This document shows positions 8,586 through 16,889 of a stretch of 59,367 nucleotides of DNA, one piece after another (position 1 is the stretch's first letter; the number at the start of each line of letters is the position of its first letter). This stretch comes from an uncultured Rhodospirillales bacterium. Its GTDB lineage: Bacteria > Pseudomonadota > Alphaproteobacteria > RF32 > CAG-239. The stretch is taken from positions 1 through 59,367 of the forward strand of contig CACWLK010000019.1 in the NCBI GenBank assembly GCA_902761715.1, given 5' to 3'. The notes beneath the pieces were generated by a model. It was not told the origin of the DNA, searched no databases, and saw only the letters and a program-made list of their open reading frames with translations. The position numbers and the translations under genes are program-made.

Positions 8586-8609
8586 AACTCCGCATGACGG
8601 AGTTTTTTT
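8586..8609 (+). terminator. intrinsic terminator after 6S RNA
   Basis: The arms AACTCCG (8586-8592) and CGGAGTT (8598-8604) are followed by a T run. It lies between 6S RNA and ymdB. Confidence 0.85.
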
Positions 8610-8624
8610 GACGGAGAAAACAAG

Positions 8625-9407
8625 TTGAAAATTGTATATTGCGGTGATGTCGTCGGTCGAGCCGGACGTGATGCGGTGTTAACAAATCTGAAAAAAATAC
8701 GTGAGCAGTTTAAGGCTGACGTAATTGTTGTTAATGTCGAGAATGCCGCACATGGTTTCGGCGTTACTCCGGGAATCGCAAAAGACTTTTTGGAATCGGG
8801 AGCAGATGTGCTGACTACCGGTAACCATGTATGGCAACAACGCGATATTATCCCCTTTCTTGATGAAAATAAAAGGATTATAAGACCGCTGAATTATCCG
8901 GAAACCGCAAACGGACACGGAGCAACAGAGTTTGAACTGCCAAACGGGAAAAAAATTTTGGTAACACAGGTACTGGGACGTATATTTATGGAAAGTGTCG
9001 ACAATCCGGCATTGACCATTGATAAGCTGTTGAAACAGTACAAATTAGGCGGGAATATTGACGCCATATTGGTTGACATACATGCTGAATGCACGTCTGA
9101 AAAATTGTCTTTGGGATATTATCTTGACGGCAGAGTTTCGGTCGTAGCCGGAACACATACGCATGTTCCGACTGCTGATGCAAAAATTTTACCAAACGGC
9201 ACTGCTTACATTACCGATGTCGGAATGTGCGGCAATTATGACTCGGTTTTGGGTTTTGAAAAACAAGCTCCGATTGACCGTTTATGCCAAAAATATAACG
9301 GTAGCCGATTGGAAGTGTGCCGTAACAACGGAACTGTCTGGGGAATTGTTGTGGAAACTGATGATAAAACAGGTCTGTCAAAATCAATAGAACAATTTCA
9401 CATTTAG
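8625..9407 (+). CDS. ymdB: YmdB-family metallophosphoesterase
   Basis: A 260-residue protein of the TIGR00282/YmdB calcineurin-like family (2',3'-cyclic nucleotide phosphodiesterase in Bacillus). Metal-binding motifs are visible: YCGDVVGRAGRDAV at the start, NVENAAHG, TTGNHVW, DIHAECTSEK and GTHTHVPTAD. The start is a TTG at 8625 with GGAG about ten bases upstream; no in-frame ATG precedes the first motif. In many alphaproteobacteria a 5-formyltetrahydrofolate cyclo-ligase gene lies between 6S RNA and ymdB, but it is absent here. Confidence 0.9.
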   Translation: MKIVYCGDVVGRAGRDAVLTNLKKIREQFKADVIVVNVENAAHGFGVTPGIAKDFLESGADVLTTGNHVWQQRDIIPFLDENKRIIRPLNYPETANGHGATEFELPNGKKILVTQVLGRIFMESVDNPALTIDKLLKQYKLGGNIDAILVDIHAECTSEKLSLGYYLDGRVSVVAGTHTHVPTADAKILPNGTAYITDVGMCGNYDSVLGFEKQAPIDRLCQKYNGSRLEVCRNNGTVWGIVVETDDKTGLSKSIEQFHI

Positions 9408-9410
9408 TAA

Positions 9411-9436
9411 AAATCCCGCTTAGTTGCGGGATTTTT
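9411..9436. terminator. bidirectional intrinsic terminator
   Basis: The arms AAATCCCGC (9411-9419) and GCGGGATTT (9426-9434) lie between the convergent ymdB and J-domain genes, with A and T tracts on the two sides. Confidence 0.85.
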
Positions 9437-9438
9437 GG

Positions 9439-10572
9439 TTACGGAACAATTTTGCTGCCATAAGGAGGTTCGGTGCCGATACCTTGTTGCAAAGCTTTGG
9501 CCTGAACAAAACCCATCTCACCGCTGTCAATCATTATACGGTACCACGCCCGATCGGGGGTAAAGCCGGTTACTCGCACGGTCTGCCCGCTTTTTCCGGC
9601 AAACATAACGTCAAATTTTGCCGCAGGTCCATACATTATGTTTACATCGCCGGAGAAGTGATAAAGTTTGCTTTTATCGTTTAAGTCAACCGGTATTGAA
9701 AAGATTTTTGAAACAACAACGTCATCCGTAATTTCTTTGCCATTGTTAAAGTTGACTTTTTGAAAATAAGTAATGTTATTTTCTTTTTTGGCATAGCGGG
9801 CAAAGCTGTATTTTTGAATGAGCGGATAGCTTGCACACAATAAAATTAAAAGCGGTACTATCAACTGAAACATGCGCAGAGTTACATATCTCCATTCCGG
9901 AATTTTTGACGGGCGGGCGACATCGAGTTTTTTAATAAAACGAGTGATAAGTTCTTGCTGGTATGCATCTGCGTACTTCAGTGCCTGTAGGGCGGAAATC
10001 ATTGATTGGCGATCTTTTTCCTCTTGGTGATAGGCAAGTGCATTGTGTACCAAAAGTATCAAGTTATCGCGTGTATTATGACCGATAGAAGTATAATTAT
10101 TGATAATGGCTTTGATGTTGGCAATAAAGGCTTTGGGGTGCCACCAACCCAAGAACCAGTTTGATAAAGAATCGGTAAGAACGATTGTTTTGGCCTGATC
10201 GTAACTGCATACAATTTTGTCGGTTTCATCGGTATATTTAATCAGTTTTCCGATAACTTTACGTATGTTTATTACTCTGACTAACGGATTTTCGTTGTTG
10301 TTCTTGTCTTTTAGAATATTGAGGTTTTTCATATCAGGAAAACCGTCTGTATCATAAATTTCGCTGAGAAGGTCATACTCTAACCGGCTGTCTTCGTTTT
10401 TGAGAACATCATAGGCAACCGACAGTTTTTGAAAGTGTTCCATTGCATCAGGACTTTTGTTTGAATCCGGATGCCAATATTTGGCAAGATCACGATAGTT
10501 GGTTTTGATGATGTCTATATCAGTAGAAGGCTCAACATCTAAAACAGCATAATATCCTAGTGCATCTCTCAT
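9439..10572 (-). CDS. membrane J-domain protein with C-terminal SH3-like domain
   Basis: The 377-residue protein starts with a J domain (about residues 4-70) that keeps the HPD tripeptide in YWHPDSNK, so it should stimulate a DnaK-type ATPase. A helical middle region follows (about 90-225), then one membrane helix near 230-252 (LIVPLLILLCASYPLI). A C-terminal part with an SH3b look covers about 305-365, including SGQTVRVTGFTPDRAWYRI and GEMGFVQA. The SH3-like part would lie across the membrane and could touch cell wall. Its ATG overlaps the stop of the FlhG-like gene (ATGA), so it is the last gene of the FliG-FliN-FlhG operon. I know no flagellar J protein of this kind. Confidence 0.75.
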   Translation of the reverse strand: MRDALGYYAVLDVEPSTDIDIIKTNYRDLAKYWHPDSNKSPDAMEHFQKLSVAYDVLKNEDSRLEYDLLSEIYDTDGFPDMKNLNILKDKNNNENPLVRVINIRKVIGKLIKYTDETDKIVCSYDQAKTIVLTDSLSNWFLGWWHPKAFIANIKAIINNYTSIGHNTRDNLILLVHNALAYHQEEKDRQSMISALQALKYADAYQQELITRFIKKLDVARPSKIPEWRYVTLRMFQLIVPLLILLCASYPLIQKYSFARYAKKENNITYFQKVNFNNGKEITDDVVVSKIFSIPVDLNDKSKLYHFSGDVNIMYGPAAKFDVMFAGKSGQTVRVTGFTPDRAWYRIMIDSGEMGFVQAKALQQGIGTEPPYGSKIVP

Positions 10573-11366
10573 TTTTGTAACTTTCGTGCAATGTTAACGA
10601 CATCAACCGCAGCTTCGGACGACGGATAGCGAGCAAGCAACGGCATTTGGTTACGAATAGCGTCCCGAATACGAGTATCACGGCGCACAATTCCCAGTAA
10701 GGGAGGCGTAACTTTTAGAAAATTTTGGCAGGCCTTGCGCAAAATGTCATAGGTGCGCTGCCCGTCCTGAACTGAAACCGATTGATTGACCACAATTGAA
10801 ATGCGGCATTTGGGGTATTGGTCAGAAACTTTTTTTATCAGTGCATATGCTTCAGTCAGTGATGAAGGTTCGTCCGTGCACAGAATAATCAAACGTCCGG
10901 CCATACCCGATAGAATAAGTGCTGACTTGTTTATGCCGGCACCGATATCCAGCAAAACTTTGTCATACCCAGATGACAAAAAAGATAAGTCTTCTGCCAA
11001 AATTTGCAATCTGCCAACCGGCATGGTTCCCAAACCTCGGGAGCCGCCACGTCCGGCAATTACGTCAAAATGTGCCTTTTCGCTGTAGCGAATAATCTGA
11101 TTCAGGGTAGTTTTGCCGGTAACGACACAATCCATATCGTGTGATGTGCCGAGACCGAGCTGAATATCGATGTTGGAAAGCCCAAGGTCAGCATCAAAAA
11201 ACAAAGTCTTTTGCTTGAGAGCACTCAAGGCGGTGGCCAAAGTTACGGCAAACCAAGTTTTTCCCACGCCGGACTTGCCTGAGGCAATCGCAATCATATT
11301 GTCATTGCGAGGCAAAATATTGCCTATTTCGGCACGAGGTGTTCTATGTTTTGCTGTTTCTGCCAT
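10569..11366 (-). CDS. FlhG/MinD-like ParA-family ATPase
   Basis: The 265-residue ATPase has a deviant Walker A (ASGKSGVGKTWFAVTLA, about residue 30) with the intermonomer Lys. Its switch I region DADLGLSNIDIQLGL is very close to FlhG/FleN. A VLLDIGAGIN segment is the Walker B equivalent. FlhG proteins set flagellar number and place by binding FliM/FliN and the membrane. The N-terminal DQAxxLR helix of typical FlhG is not seen, and no clear amphipathic C-terminal membrane helix is visible. The gene starts 3 bases after the fliN-like stop and overlaps the J-domain gene, so it belongs to one operon. Confidence 0.85.
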   Translation of the reverse strand: MAETAKHRTPRAEIGNILPRNDNMIAIASGKSGVGKTWFAVTLATALSALKQKTLFFDADLGLSNIDIQLGLGTSHDMDCVVTGKTTLNQIIRYSEKAHFDVIAGRGGSRGLGTMPVGRLQILAEDLSFLSSGYDKVLLDIGAGINKSALILSGMAGRLIILCTDEPSSLTEAYALIKKVSDQYPKCRISIVVNQSVSVQDGQRTYDILRKACQNFLKVTPPLLGIVRRDTRIRDAIRNQMPLLARYPSSEAAVDVVNIARKLQK

Positions 11367-11369
11367 TTA

Positions 11370-11606
11370 TCAATCGACACCGTTCTTAATTATTTCGGTA
11401 ATTATAATCCCTAATTTGCCGTCTGACACCATAACTCGTCCTTTGGCAACCAGAGCACCATTAGCACAAATATCTACCGGCTCGTTGATGGTGCGATCAA
11501 GTTTTAAGATATCGCCGACATTCAATTGCTCAAGCTGTGATGATTTGAGCAGGGTTTTTCCGGCAATGGCCTGAACATTAATGTTTTTGGTTTGGATATT
11601 ACTCAT
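11370..11606 (-). CDS. fliN: FliN-like SpoA-domain protein
   Basis: A 78-residue SpoA domain and almost nothing else. The core QLNVGDILKLDRTINEPVDI, then CANGALVAKGRVMVSDGKLG and IIITEI, follows FliN along its length. FliN forms the lower C-ring of the flagellar switch with FliM and FliG; SctQ is the secretion homologue. Its start overlaps the upstream 59-codon ORF within GATGAGTAA, so the two are coupled. No FliM is present in the window. A family member outside a flagellum cannot be excluded. Confidence 0.88.
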   Translation of the reverse strand: MSNIQTKNINVQAIAGKTLLKSSQLEQLNVGDILKLDRTINEPVDICANGALVAKGRVMVSDGKLGIIITEIIKNGVD

Positions 11607-11778
11607 CGTCGATAATTCCTATAAGCTGATTGCGAATCTTGTCCAGTATTTCGGGAGTTGAAATCGGAGCCGCATCTGCGGTCGGGGGTTCAGAAGGGCG
11701 ATTTATACCTAAATCAAGCAAAGGGACATTATCGTCTTCAATAAAATTATCAAATAAAAAAGGGGTAAGTTCGGACAT
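11599..11778 (-). CDS. small 59-aa protein between FliG-like and FliN-like genes
   Basis: This ORF is short but well supported. The ATG at 11778 lies 2 bases after the stop of the FliG-like gene, with GGGGA as ribosome binding site inside that gene's end, and its TAA overlaps the fliN start. The product opens MSELTPFLFDNFIEDDNV, has a Pro-rich middle (PSEPPTADAAP) and ends in a helix ILDKIRNQLIGIIDDE. It is acidic and has no membrane segment. By position it sits where fliH (flbE) stands between fliG and fliN in alphaproteobacterial flagellar operons. A short linker or adaptor of the switch complex is a guess. Confidence 0.7.
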   Translation of the reverse strand: MSELTPFLFDNFIEDDNVPLLDLGINRPSEPPTADAAPISTPEILDKIRNQLIGIIDDE

Positions 11779-11780
11779 GA

Positions 11781-12851
11781 CTATCTTCCCCGCAAGCTAT
11801 CGGCAAACATATTCTTGCAGATAGAGGCAATATCTTGCTGGGCTTTTTCTATATCACTGAATTTTATGGGACCGAGTTGGATTAAAGCCTCACGAATGAC
11901 ACTTGCCTGTTCGTCCGGCATGGCTGCATAAAAATGATTGCGAAGGTTTTCGGTAGCGCCGCGCATTGCCATTACGATTTTGGGTTCGCTGACATGAGCC
12001 AGCACCTGTCTCAGTTCTTCGACAGAAAGCTGTAAGATATCGGTAAATTGTATGGTTTTGTTATGCAATGAGGCAACAACCGACGGAGAAGTATTTTCAA
12101 GAACCGCCATAATTTTTTCTTCAGTAGCTTTATCCAAACAACGGAAAATTGATAAAACCTGGTTAGCGGCATCATCTGAAGAATTTTTCTCAATATCATC
12201 AGCAATTGCCCGTCCGATCGTGCCGGCCAAACCGGCATCTATTGTATGTAAGTTCAGCATTTTGGCCACAACTTCGGCGGCAAACCCTCCGCTAAACAAG
12301 GATAAAACTGCGGCACTTTTTTGCGGATTAAGCTTAGAAAGTACAATTGCAACAATCTGAGGATATTCTTTTCTGAGGTGTTTAGCCAATATTTCCGGCT
12401 CAAGAGAGTTAAGTTTTTCCCAGCTGCGAGCATCAGTGTTGCGGCGATAGGTTTGCAGCGCATCAGCAACGTCATTTTCATCAACAAACGGAGCAACCAC
12501 AGGTTTTGGCGGCAAGATTTCTTCAGGAGTACTCTCCGGTTGTTTTACATGCGGTGTAATTGTTTTTTGGCGGCGCAAAAGAAATTGAATGCCACCGATG
12601 AGCATGGAGACAAAAAACAAAAACAAGCTGATTACAGCCACCAGTACTAAAGCCTGATCACTGGTCATATGGCGTAGGCTCATGTACCAAGAGTAGCCGC
12701 GGGTAATTTTCCAAAAATCTTTAAGCAAAAAGTAACAACCGCTACTGTTGCTGATAATAGCCATACAAAAGACAAATCCGCATGCAAATGCCGCAACGGC
12801 GCATGCGAACGAGGTACAAATAACTGATTTGTCGAGTACGGTCCTTCTCAA
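11781..12851 (-). CDS. membrane-anchored FliG-like switch protein
   Basis: The 356-residue protein has two membrane helices at about residues 9-32 and 67-91, a Pro-rich linker, and then the FliG middle and C-terminal domains. FliG signatures visible are LRKEYPQIVAIVLSKLNP (for the EHPQ motif), TIQFTDILQLSVEELRQVL, and the torque-helix region AMRGATENLRNHFYAAM followed by LGPIKFSDIEKAQQDI. The N-terminal FliF-binding domain of normal FliG is missing; the membrane helices take its place, as if a piece of FliF had been fused on. It starts with TTG at 12851, after AGAGAAGAAAA. It is first in the five-gene operon. Confidence 0.85.
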   Translation of the reverse strand: MRRTVLDKSVICTSFACAVAAFACGFVFCMAIISNSSGCYFLLKDFWKITRGYSWYMSLRHMTSDQALVLVAVISLFLFFVSMLIGGIQFLLRRQKTITPHVKQPESTPEEILPPKPVVAPFVDENDVADALQTYRRNTDARSWEKLNSLEPEILAKHLRKEYPQIVAIVLSKLNPQKSAAVLSLFSGGFAAEVVAKMLNLHTIDAGLAGTIGRAIADDIEKNSSDDAANQVLSIFRCLDKATEEKIMAVLENTSPSVVASLHNKTIQFTDILQLSVEELRQVLAHVSEPKIVMAMRGATENLRNHFYAAMPDEQASVIREALIQLGPIKFSDIEKAQQDIASICKNMFADSLRGR

Positions 12852-12916
12852 TTTTCTTCTCTTAAGAGATTAAAGATACTGTTAAGCTAAACGATTTTGC
12901 GCCGTTTTAGAATCTT

Positions 12917-13663
12917 TTATTTACAGATATTCACAATATTTACCAGAGAAGTCTTTAATTCGCTAATTGCTGTTTCATCATTAAGACGATGATTTGAATC
13001 TTTAAACAATTTGACCACGATGTTGGAAGATGTTATGCGAGAAGCATAATCAAGAACAGAGCGCCATGGAACGCTGGCATCTTGCATACCCTGCAACAAA
13101 TGTACCGGACAGTTTATATTCCACTGCTCATTATCAGGAAGCAATGATGCAAAAGCAGTTTCAATAAAACGGGATGTAATCGTATATTCAAAATCGTTGT
13201 TAACAATTTTGAATTTTCCCAAACGTTCAAGATCATGTTTTTGTTTGTCGGTTATGCGGTCGGAAAAATATTTTACAAAATTGGGAGCTGCGGCAAGCCC
13301 GATTAAGCCTCTTATTCTTTGCGGATATTGAATTGCAGCAAGCATGGCCAGCCACCCGCCCATTGACGAACCAATCATGATAATGTCGCCGGTTATAACT
13401 TTTTCTATCATCTCAAAAACCTGATTTTTCCAAATCGAGAAGTCGGATTTTTCAAAGTTTTCGGCATCACTGCCGTGTCCGGCAAAGTCAAAACGAACAA
13501 AACCGAGACCATGTTCTGCGCAGACTTTTTTAACAGCTTCGGGCTTATATCCCCAAGCGTTAGAACAAAAACCATGAAGATACAGCACGGTCGGAAGATG
13601 ATTTTTAGGTAAAATGTGTTCAAAATCTGTTGCAAAGTGTGAATTAAAAGTGTATTTTTGCAT
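12917..13663 (-). CDS. alpha/beta hydrolase
   Basis: A protein of about 248 residues from the ATG at 13663, which has an AGG 8 bases upstream; longer frames upstream run into the divergent gene. Features: oxyanion-hole strand LYLHGFCSN, FDFAGHGSD, nucleophile elbow IGSSMGGWLA (Ser in GxSxG), late acid region LLQGMQDASVPW, and the catalytic His in SNHRL. It resembles YqiA-like or general serine esterases. The substrate cannot be read. It lies divergent to the glycosyltransferase gene and downstream of the FliG operon promoter region. Confidence 0.8.
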   Translation of the reverse strand: MQKYTFNSHFATDFEHILPKNHLPTVLYLHGFCSNAWGYKPEAVKKVCAEHGLGFVRFDFAGHGSDAENFEKSDFSIWKNQVFEMIEKVITGDIIMIGSSMGGWLAMLAAIQYPQRIRGLIGLAAAPNFVKYFSDRITDKQKHDLERLGKFKIVNNDFEYTITSRFIETAFASLLPDNEQWNINCPVHLLQGMQDASVPWRSVLDYASRITSSNIVVKLFKDSNHRLNDETAISELKTSLVNIVNICK

Positions 13664-13723
13664 ATTGTACCTGCTTTGGCGGGATTTATGGTTAATTATA
13701 TTGAGGACTATATAGGTAAAATG

Positions 13724-14875
13724 GCTGAAGGTAAAGAAGAAAAACCTGTCGTATTGCAAGTGTTGCCTGAACTCGAACATGGTGGGGTTGAATGGGGCAC
13801 AATTCAGGTTGCTGAAGCATTAAAGCAGCGCGGATACACCAACTTTGTGGCTTCAAAAGGCGGACGTTTGGTGCATGAGTTGGATAAACTCGGAGTTGAA
13901 CATTTTACACTGTCGCTTAAGACCAAAAACCCGATTAAAATGTATTTAAACTCGCTGAAGCTTGAGAAGATTATTAAAGAAAACGGCATAAATATTGTGC
14001 ATGCAAGGTCAAGAGCTCCGGCATGGAGTGCATATTGGGCGGCCAAAAGAGCCGGCGTAAAATATATGACCACGTTCCATGGCACATATGGTTTGGGACC
14101 GCACGGAATCAAGAAATTTTATAATCGCGTTATGACTTATGGCCGTTTGATTATTGCAATTTCGAATCATATCAAAAAACATATGATTGATAATTATCAA
14201 GTTGATCCGGCAAAAATCAGGCTGATTCCACGGTGTGTCGATGTTGATAAGTTTTCACCGCGTGCGGTTACGCAAGAGAGAATCGTGCGAGCTATTTCCG
14301 ACAACAATTTGCCCGAGGATTTACCGATTATTGCTCTGGTTGGGCGCATTACCCGTTGGAAAGGGCAACATTTGCTGGTTGAGGCTATGTCTTTGATTAA
14401 ACATAAAGAGGCTTATGCAATTATTGTCGGCTCGGATCAAGGGAGAGTTAAATATACCGAAGAACTGAAGAAAAACGCCAAAAAATTGGGAGTTGACAGT
14501 CGTATTCAGTTTATCGGAGAAAGTTTTGATATTCCGGCATTGTTGATGGTGTCGGATATTGTGCTGTCAACGGCAATCGAACCTGAGGCGTTCGGTCGGG
14601 CGGCAATTGAGGGACAAGCTATGGGCAAAATTGTATTGGCATCAAACATCGGAGGATCTTTGGAAAATCTGATTGACGGTGTCAGCGGCAAGTTGTTCCA
14701 AAGCAACGATGCTAAATCTTTGGCAGAAGCCATAGATTGGGCATTGGACCTGCCTTTGGCGGAGAGGAAAGCTATCTCTGCTGCGGCAATTAAGAACGTA
14801 CACGATAATTTTACCAAGCAGATTATGTGCAATAAAACTATCGATGTGTACAATGAACTGTTGAAAATTGATTAA
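13724..14875 (+). CDS. family 4 glycosyltransferase
   Basis: A GT-B fold glycosyltransferase of about 383 residues. The N-terminal domain has VLQVLPELEHGGVEWG and the TFHGTYG segment; the C-terminal domain has VGRITRWKGQHLLVEAM and the donor-binding EPEAFGRAAIEGQAMG (E-x7-E motif). It would add a sugar from a nucleotide donor to lipid A core, capsule or another envelope glycan. I take the ATG at 13724 because AGG precedes it at good spacing and the homologous N-terminus begins there; ATG at 13688 (after GGCGGG) is the alternative. The gene is followed closely by thrS. Confidence 0.85.
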   Translation, partial: AEGKEEKPVVLQVLPELEHGGVEWGTIQVAEALKQRGYTNFVASKGGRLVHELDKLGVEHFTLSLKTKNPIKMYLNSLKLEKIIKENGINIVHARSRAPAWSAYWAAKRAGVKYMTTFHGTYGLGPHGIKKFYNRVMTYGRLIIAISNHIKKHMIDNYQVDPAKIRLIPRCVDVDKFSPRAVTQERIVRAISDNNLPEDLPIIALVGRITRWKGQHLLVEAMSLIKHKEAYAIIVGSDQGRVKYTEELKKNAKKLGVDSRIQFIGESFDIPALLMVSDIVLSTAIEPEAFGRAAIEGQAMGKIVLASNIGGSLENLIDGVSGKLFQSNDAKSLAEAIDWALDLPLAERKAISAAAIKNVHDNFTKQIMCNKTIDVYNELLKID

Positions 14876-14892
14876 AATAAAGGAATAGAAAT

Positions 14893-16824
14893 ATGGTTGC
14901 TATAAAATTACCGGATGGTAGTGTTATGGATTTTGAAGGCAGCGTTTCAGGACTTGAAGTTGCCGAAAAAATCAGTGCCGGTTTAGCGAAAAATGCTTTA
15001 GCGGTTAGGGTTAATGACAAATTACAGGATTTGAGCACAACAATCACCACCGATGCAACCGTAACTGTCATCACTACAAAAGACAAAGAAGGTTTGGACA
15101 TTTTGCGCCACTCCTGCTCTCACGTTATGGCAGAAGCCGTAAAAGAGCTGTGGCCTGATGTTCAAGTAACAATCGGACCGGCTATCGAAAACGGTTTTTA
15201 TTATGATTTTTCACGCAAAGAGCCGTTTACGACTGAAGAATTTGAAAAAATTGAAGCCAAAATGCACGAGATTGTTAAGCGTGATGAAAAAATTACCCGT
15301 AAAGTTTTGCCCAGAAACGAGGCAATTGCTTATTTTAAGTCAATCGGCGAGCATTATAAAGTTGAGTTGATTGAAGATTTGCCTGAAAATGAGGTGATTT
15401 CTCTCTATTCACAAGGTAACTTTACTGATTTGTGCCGTGGTCCTCACGTACCGTCAACCGGCAAAATCGGTGATGCGTTCAAATTGATGAAAGTTGCCGG
15501 AGCTTATTGGCGCGGTGATTCTTCAAAAGAAATGTTACAGCGTATTTATGCAACGGCTTGGGCAAGCAAAAAGGATTTAGATGCTTATTTGACAATGCTT
15601 GAAGAAGCAGCAAAACGCGACCACCGCAAGCTCGGTAAAGAGATGGATTTGTTTCACTTTGAGCCGGAATATGCTCCGGGTGCTGTATTTTGGCATGAAA
15701 AAGGCTATCGCATTTATCGCAAGTTGATTGAATATATGCGCAATCGTCAGGAACATAACGGATATATTGAGATTGAAACTCCGCGTATTATGGACAGAGT
15801 TTTGTGGGAGACTTCGGGCCACTGGGATAAATATGGTGCGCACAACTACTCCGGCAAAACCGAGGACGGAAAAATGTTCTGCGTCAAACCGATGAACTGT
15901 CCGGGCAGCCTGTTGGTATATAAGCAAGGGATTAAGTCTTATCGTGATTTGCCGTTGCGCATGGCAGAATTCGGTAAAGTTAACCGTTATGAAGCTTCGG
16001 GCTCGCTGATGGGTTTGATGAGAGTTCGTGAATTTACACAAGATGATGCACATATTTTCTGCACTCCGGAGCAAATGGAAGAAGAATGCATTACAACCTT
16101 GAAGCTGATTTTTGATATTTATAAAGATTTCGGCTTTGATGATGTAAAAATTTATCTGTCAACCAGACCGGACAGCATTTATCGAATTGGTTCAGATGAA
16201 ACCTGGGATTTGTGCGAAAATGCCTTGGCAAATGCCCTAACCTCTCACGGATATAAATATGAAATCAACCCCGGTGAAGGTGCTTTTTATGGTCCTAAGT
16301 TGGAGTTTATTCTGCGTGATGCAATCGGTCGTGAGTGGCAATGCGGAACCATTCAGGTTGATATGAACTTGCCGCAACGTTTTGATATTTCGTATATCGG
16401 TGAAGACGGCGAGAAACATCAGCCGGTAATGTTGCACCGTGCTTTGTTCGGTTCAATTGAGAGATTTTTAGGTATTTTGATTGAAAACCATGCCGGAAAA
16501 TTGCCGCTGTGGCTGTCGCCGGAGCAAGTTGTGGTTTCTCCGATTGTCAGTGAATTTGATGATTATGCGGTTGAAGTTACAAACAAGCTTAAGGCCGCCG
16601 GACTATTGGCTCGTGCTGATTTGCGCAATGAGAAGATTAACTATAAAGTACGTGAGCACTCTTTGGCAAAAATTCCGGTAATTGCGGTTGTCGGTGCCAA
16701 AGAAAAAGAAAACGGAACAGTTACAGTTCGTCGTCTCGGCGTTGAAAAACAATCGGTTATGACAGTTGATGAGTTTGTTAAGACTTTGGCTCAAGAAGCC
16801 AAAATGCCGCATATCAACGAATAA
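14893..16824 (+). CDS. thrS: threonine--tRNA ligase
   Basis: The 643-residue class II synthetase has the complete domain order: TGS domain (1-62), editing domain with HSCSHVMAEAVKELWP and the CRGPHVP zinc-type segment, catalytic core with the zinc Cys in VKPMNCPGS, motif 2 (FGKVNRYEASGSLMGLMRVR), motif 3 (MLHRALFGSIERFLGIL), and the C-terminal anticodon domain. The ribosome binding site AAAGGAA lies before the ATG. It follows the glycosyltransferase by 17 bases and ends in a strong terminator. Confidence 0.97.
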   Translation: MVAIKLPDGSVMDFEGSVSGLEVAEKISAGLAKNALAVRVNDKLQDLSTTITTDATVTVITTKDKEGLDILRHSCSHVMAEAVKELWPDVQVTIGPAIENGFYYDFSRKEPFTTEEFEKIEAKMHEIVKRDEKITRKVLPRNEAIAYFKSIGEHYKVELIEDLPENEVISLYSQGNFTDLCRGPHVPSTGKIGDAFKLMKVAGAYWRGDSSKEMLQRIYATAWASKKDLDAYLTMLEEAAKRDHRKLGKEMDLFHFEPEYAPGAVFWHEKGYRIYRKLIEYMRNRQEHNGYIEIETPRIMDRVLWETSGHWDKYGAHNYSGKTEDGKMFCVKPMNCPGSLLVYKQGIKSYRDLPLRMAEFGKVNRYEASGSLMGLMRVREFTQDDAHIFCTPEQMEEECITTLKLIFDIYKDFGFDDVKIYLSTRPDSIYRIGSDETWDLCENALANALTSHGYKYEINPGEGAFYGPKLEFILRDAIGREWQCGTIQVDMNLPQRFDISYIGEDGEKHQPVMLHRALFGSIERFLGILIENHAGKLPLWLSPEQVVVSPIVSEFDDYAVEVTNKLKAAGLLARADLRNEKINYKVREHSLAKIPVIAVVGAKEKENGTVTVRRLGVEKQSVMTVDEFVKTLAQEAKMPHINE

Positions 16825-16842
16825 TTCGATTATGCATTAAGG

Positions 16843-16873
16843 AAAGCGCCGGCAAAAGTCCGGCGCTTTTTGC
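16843..16873 (+). terminator. intrinsic terminator of thrS
   Basis: The arms AAAGCGCCGG (16843-16852) and CCGGCGCTTT (16860-16869) are followed by T. It lies between the convergent thrS and Sel1 genes. Confidence 0.88.
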
Positions 16874-16889
16874 GGTAAAGATATCAGCT

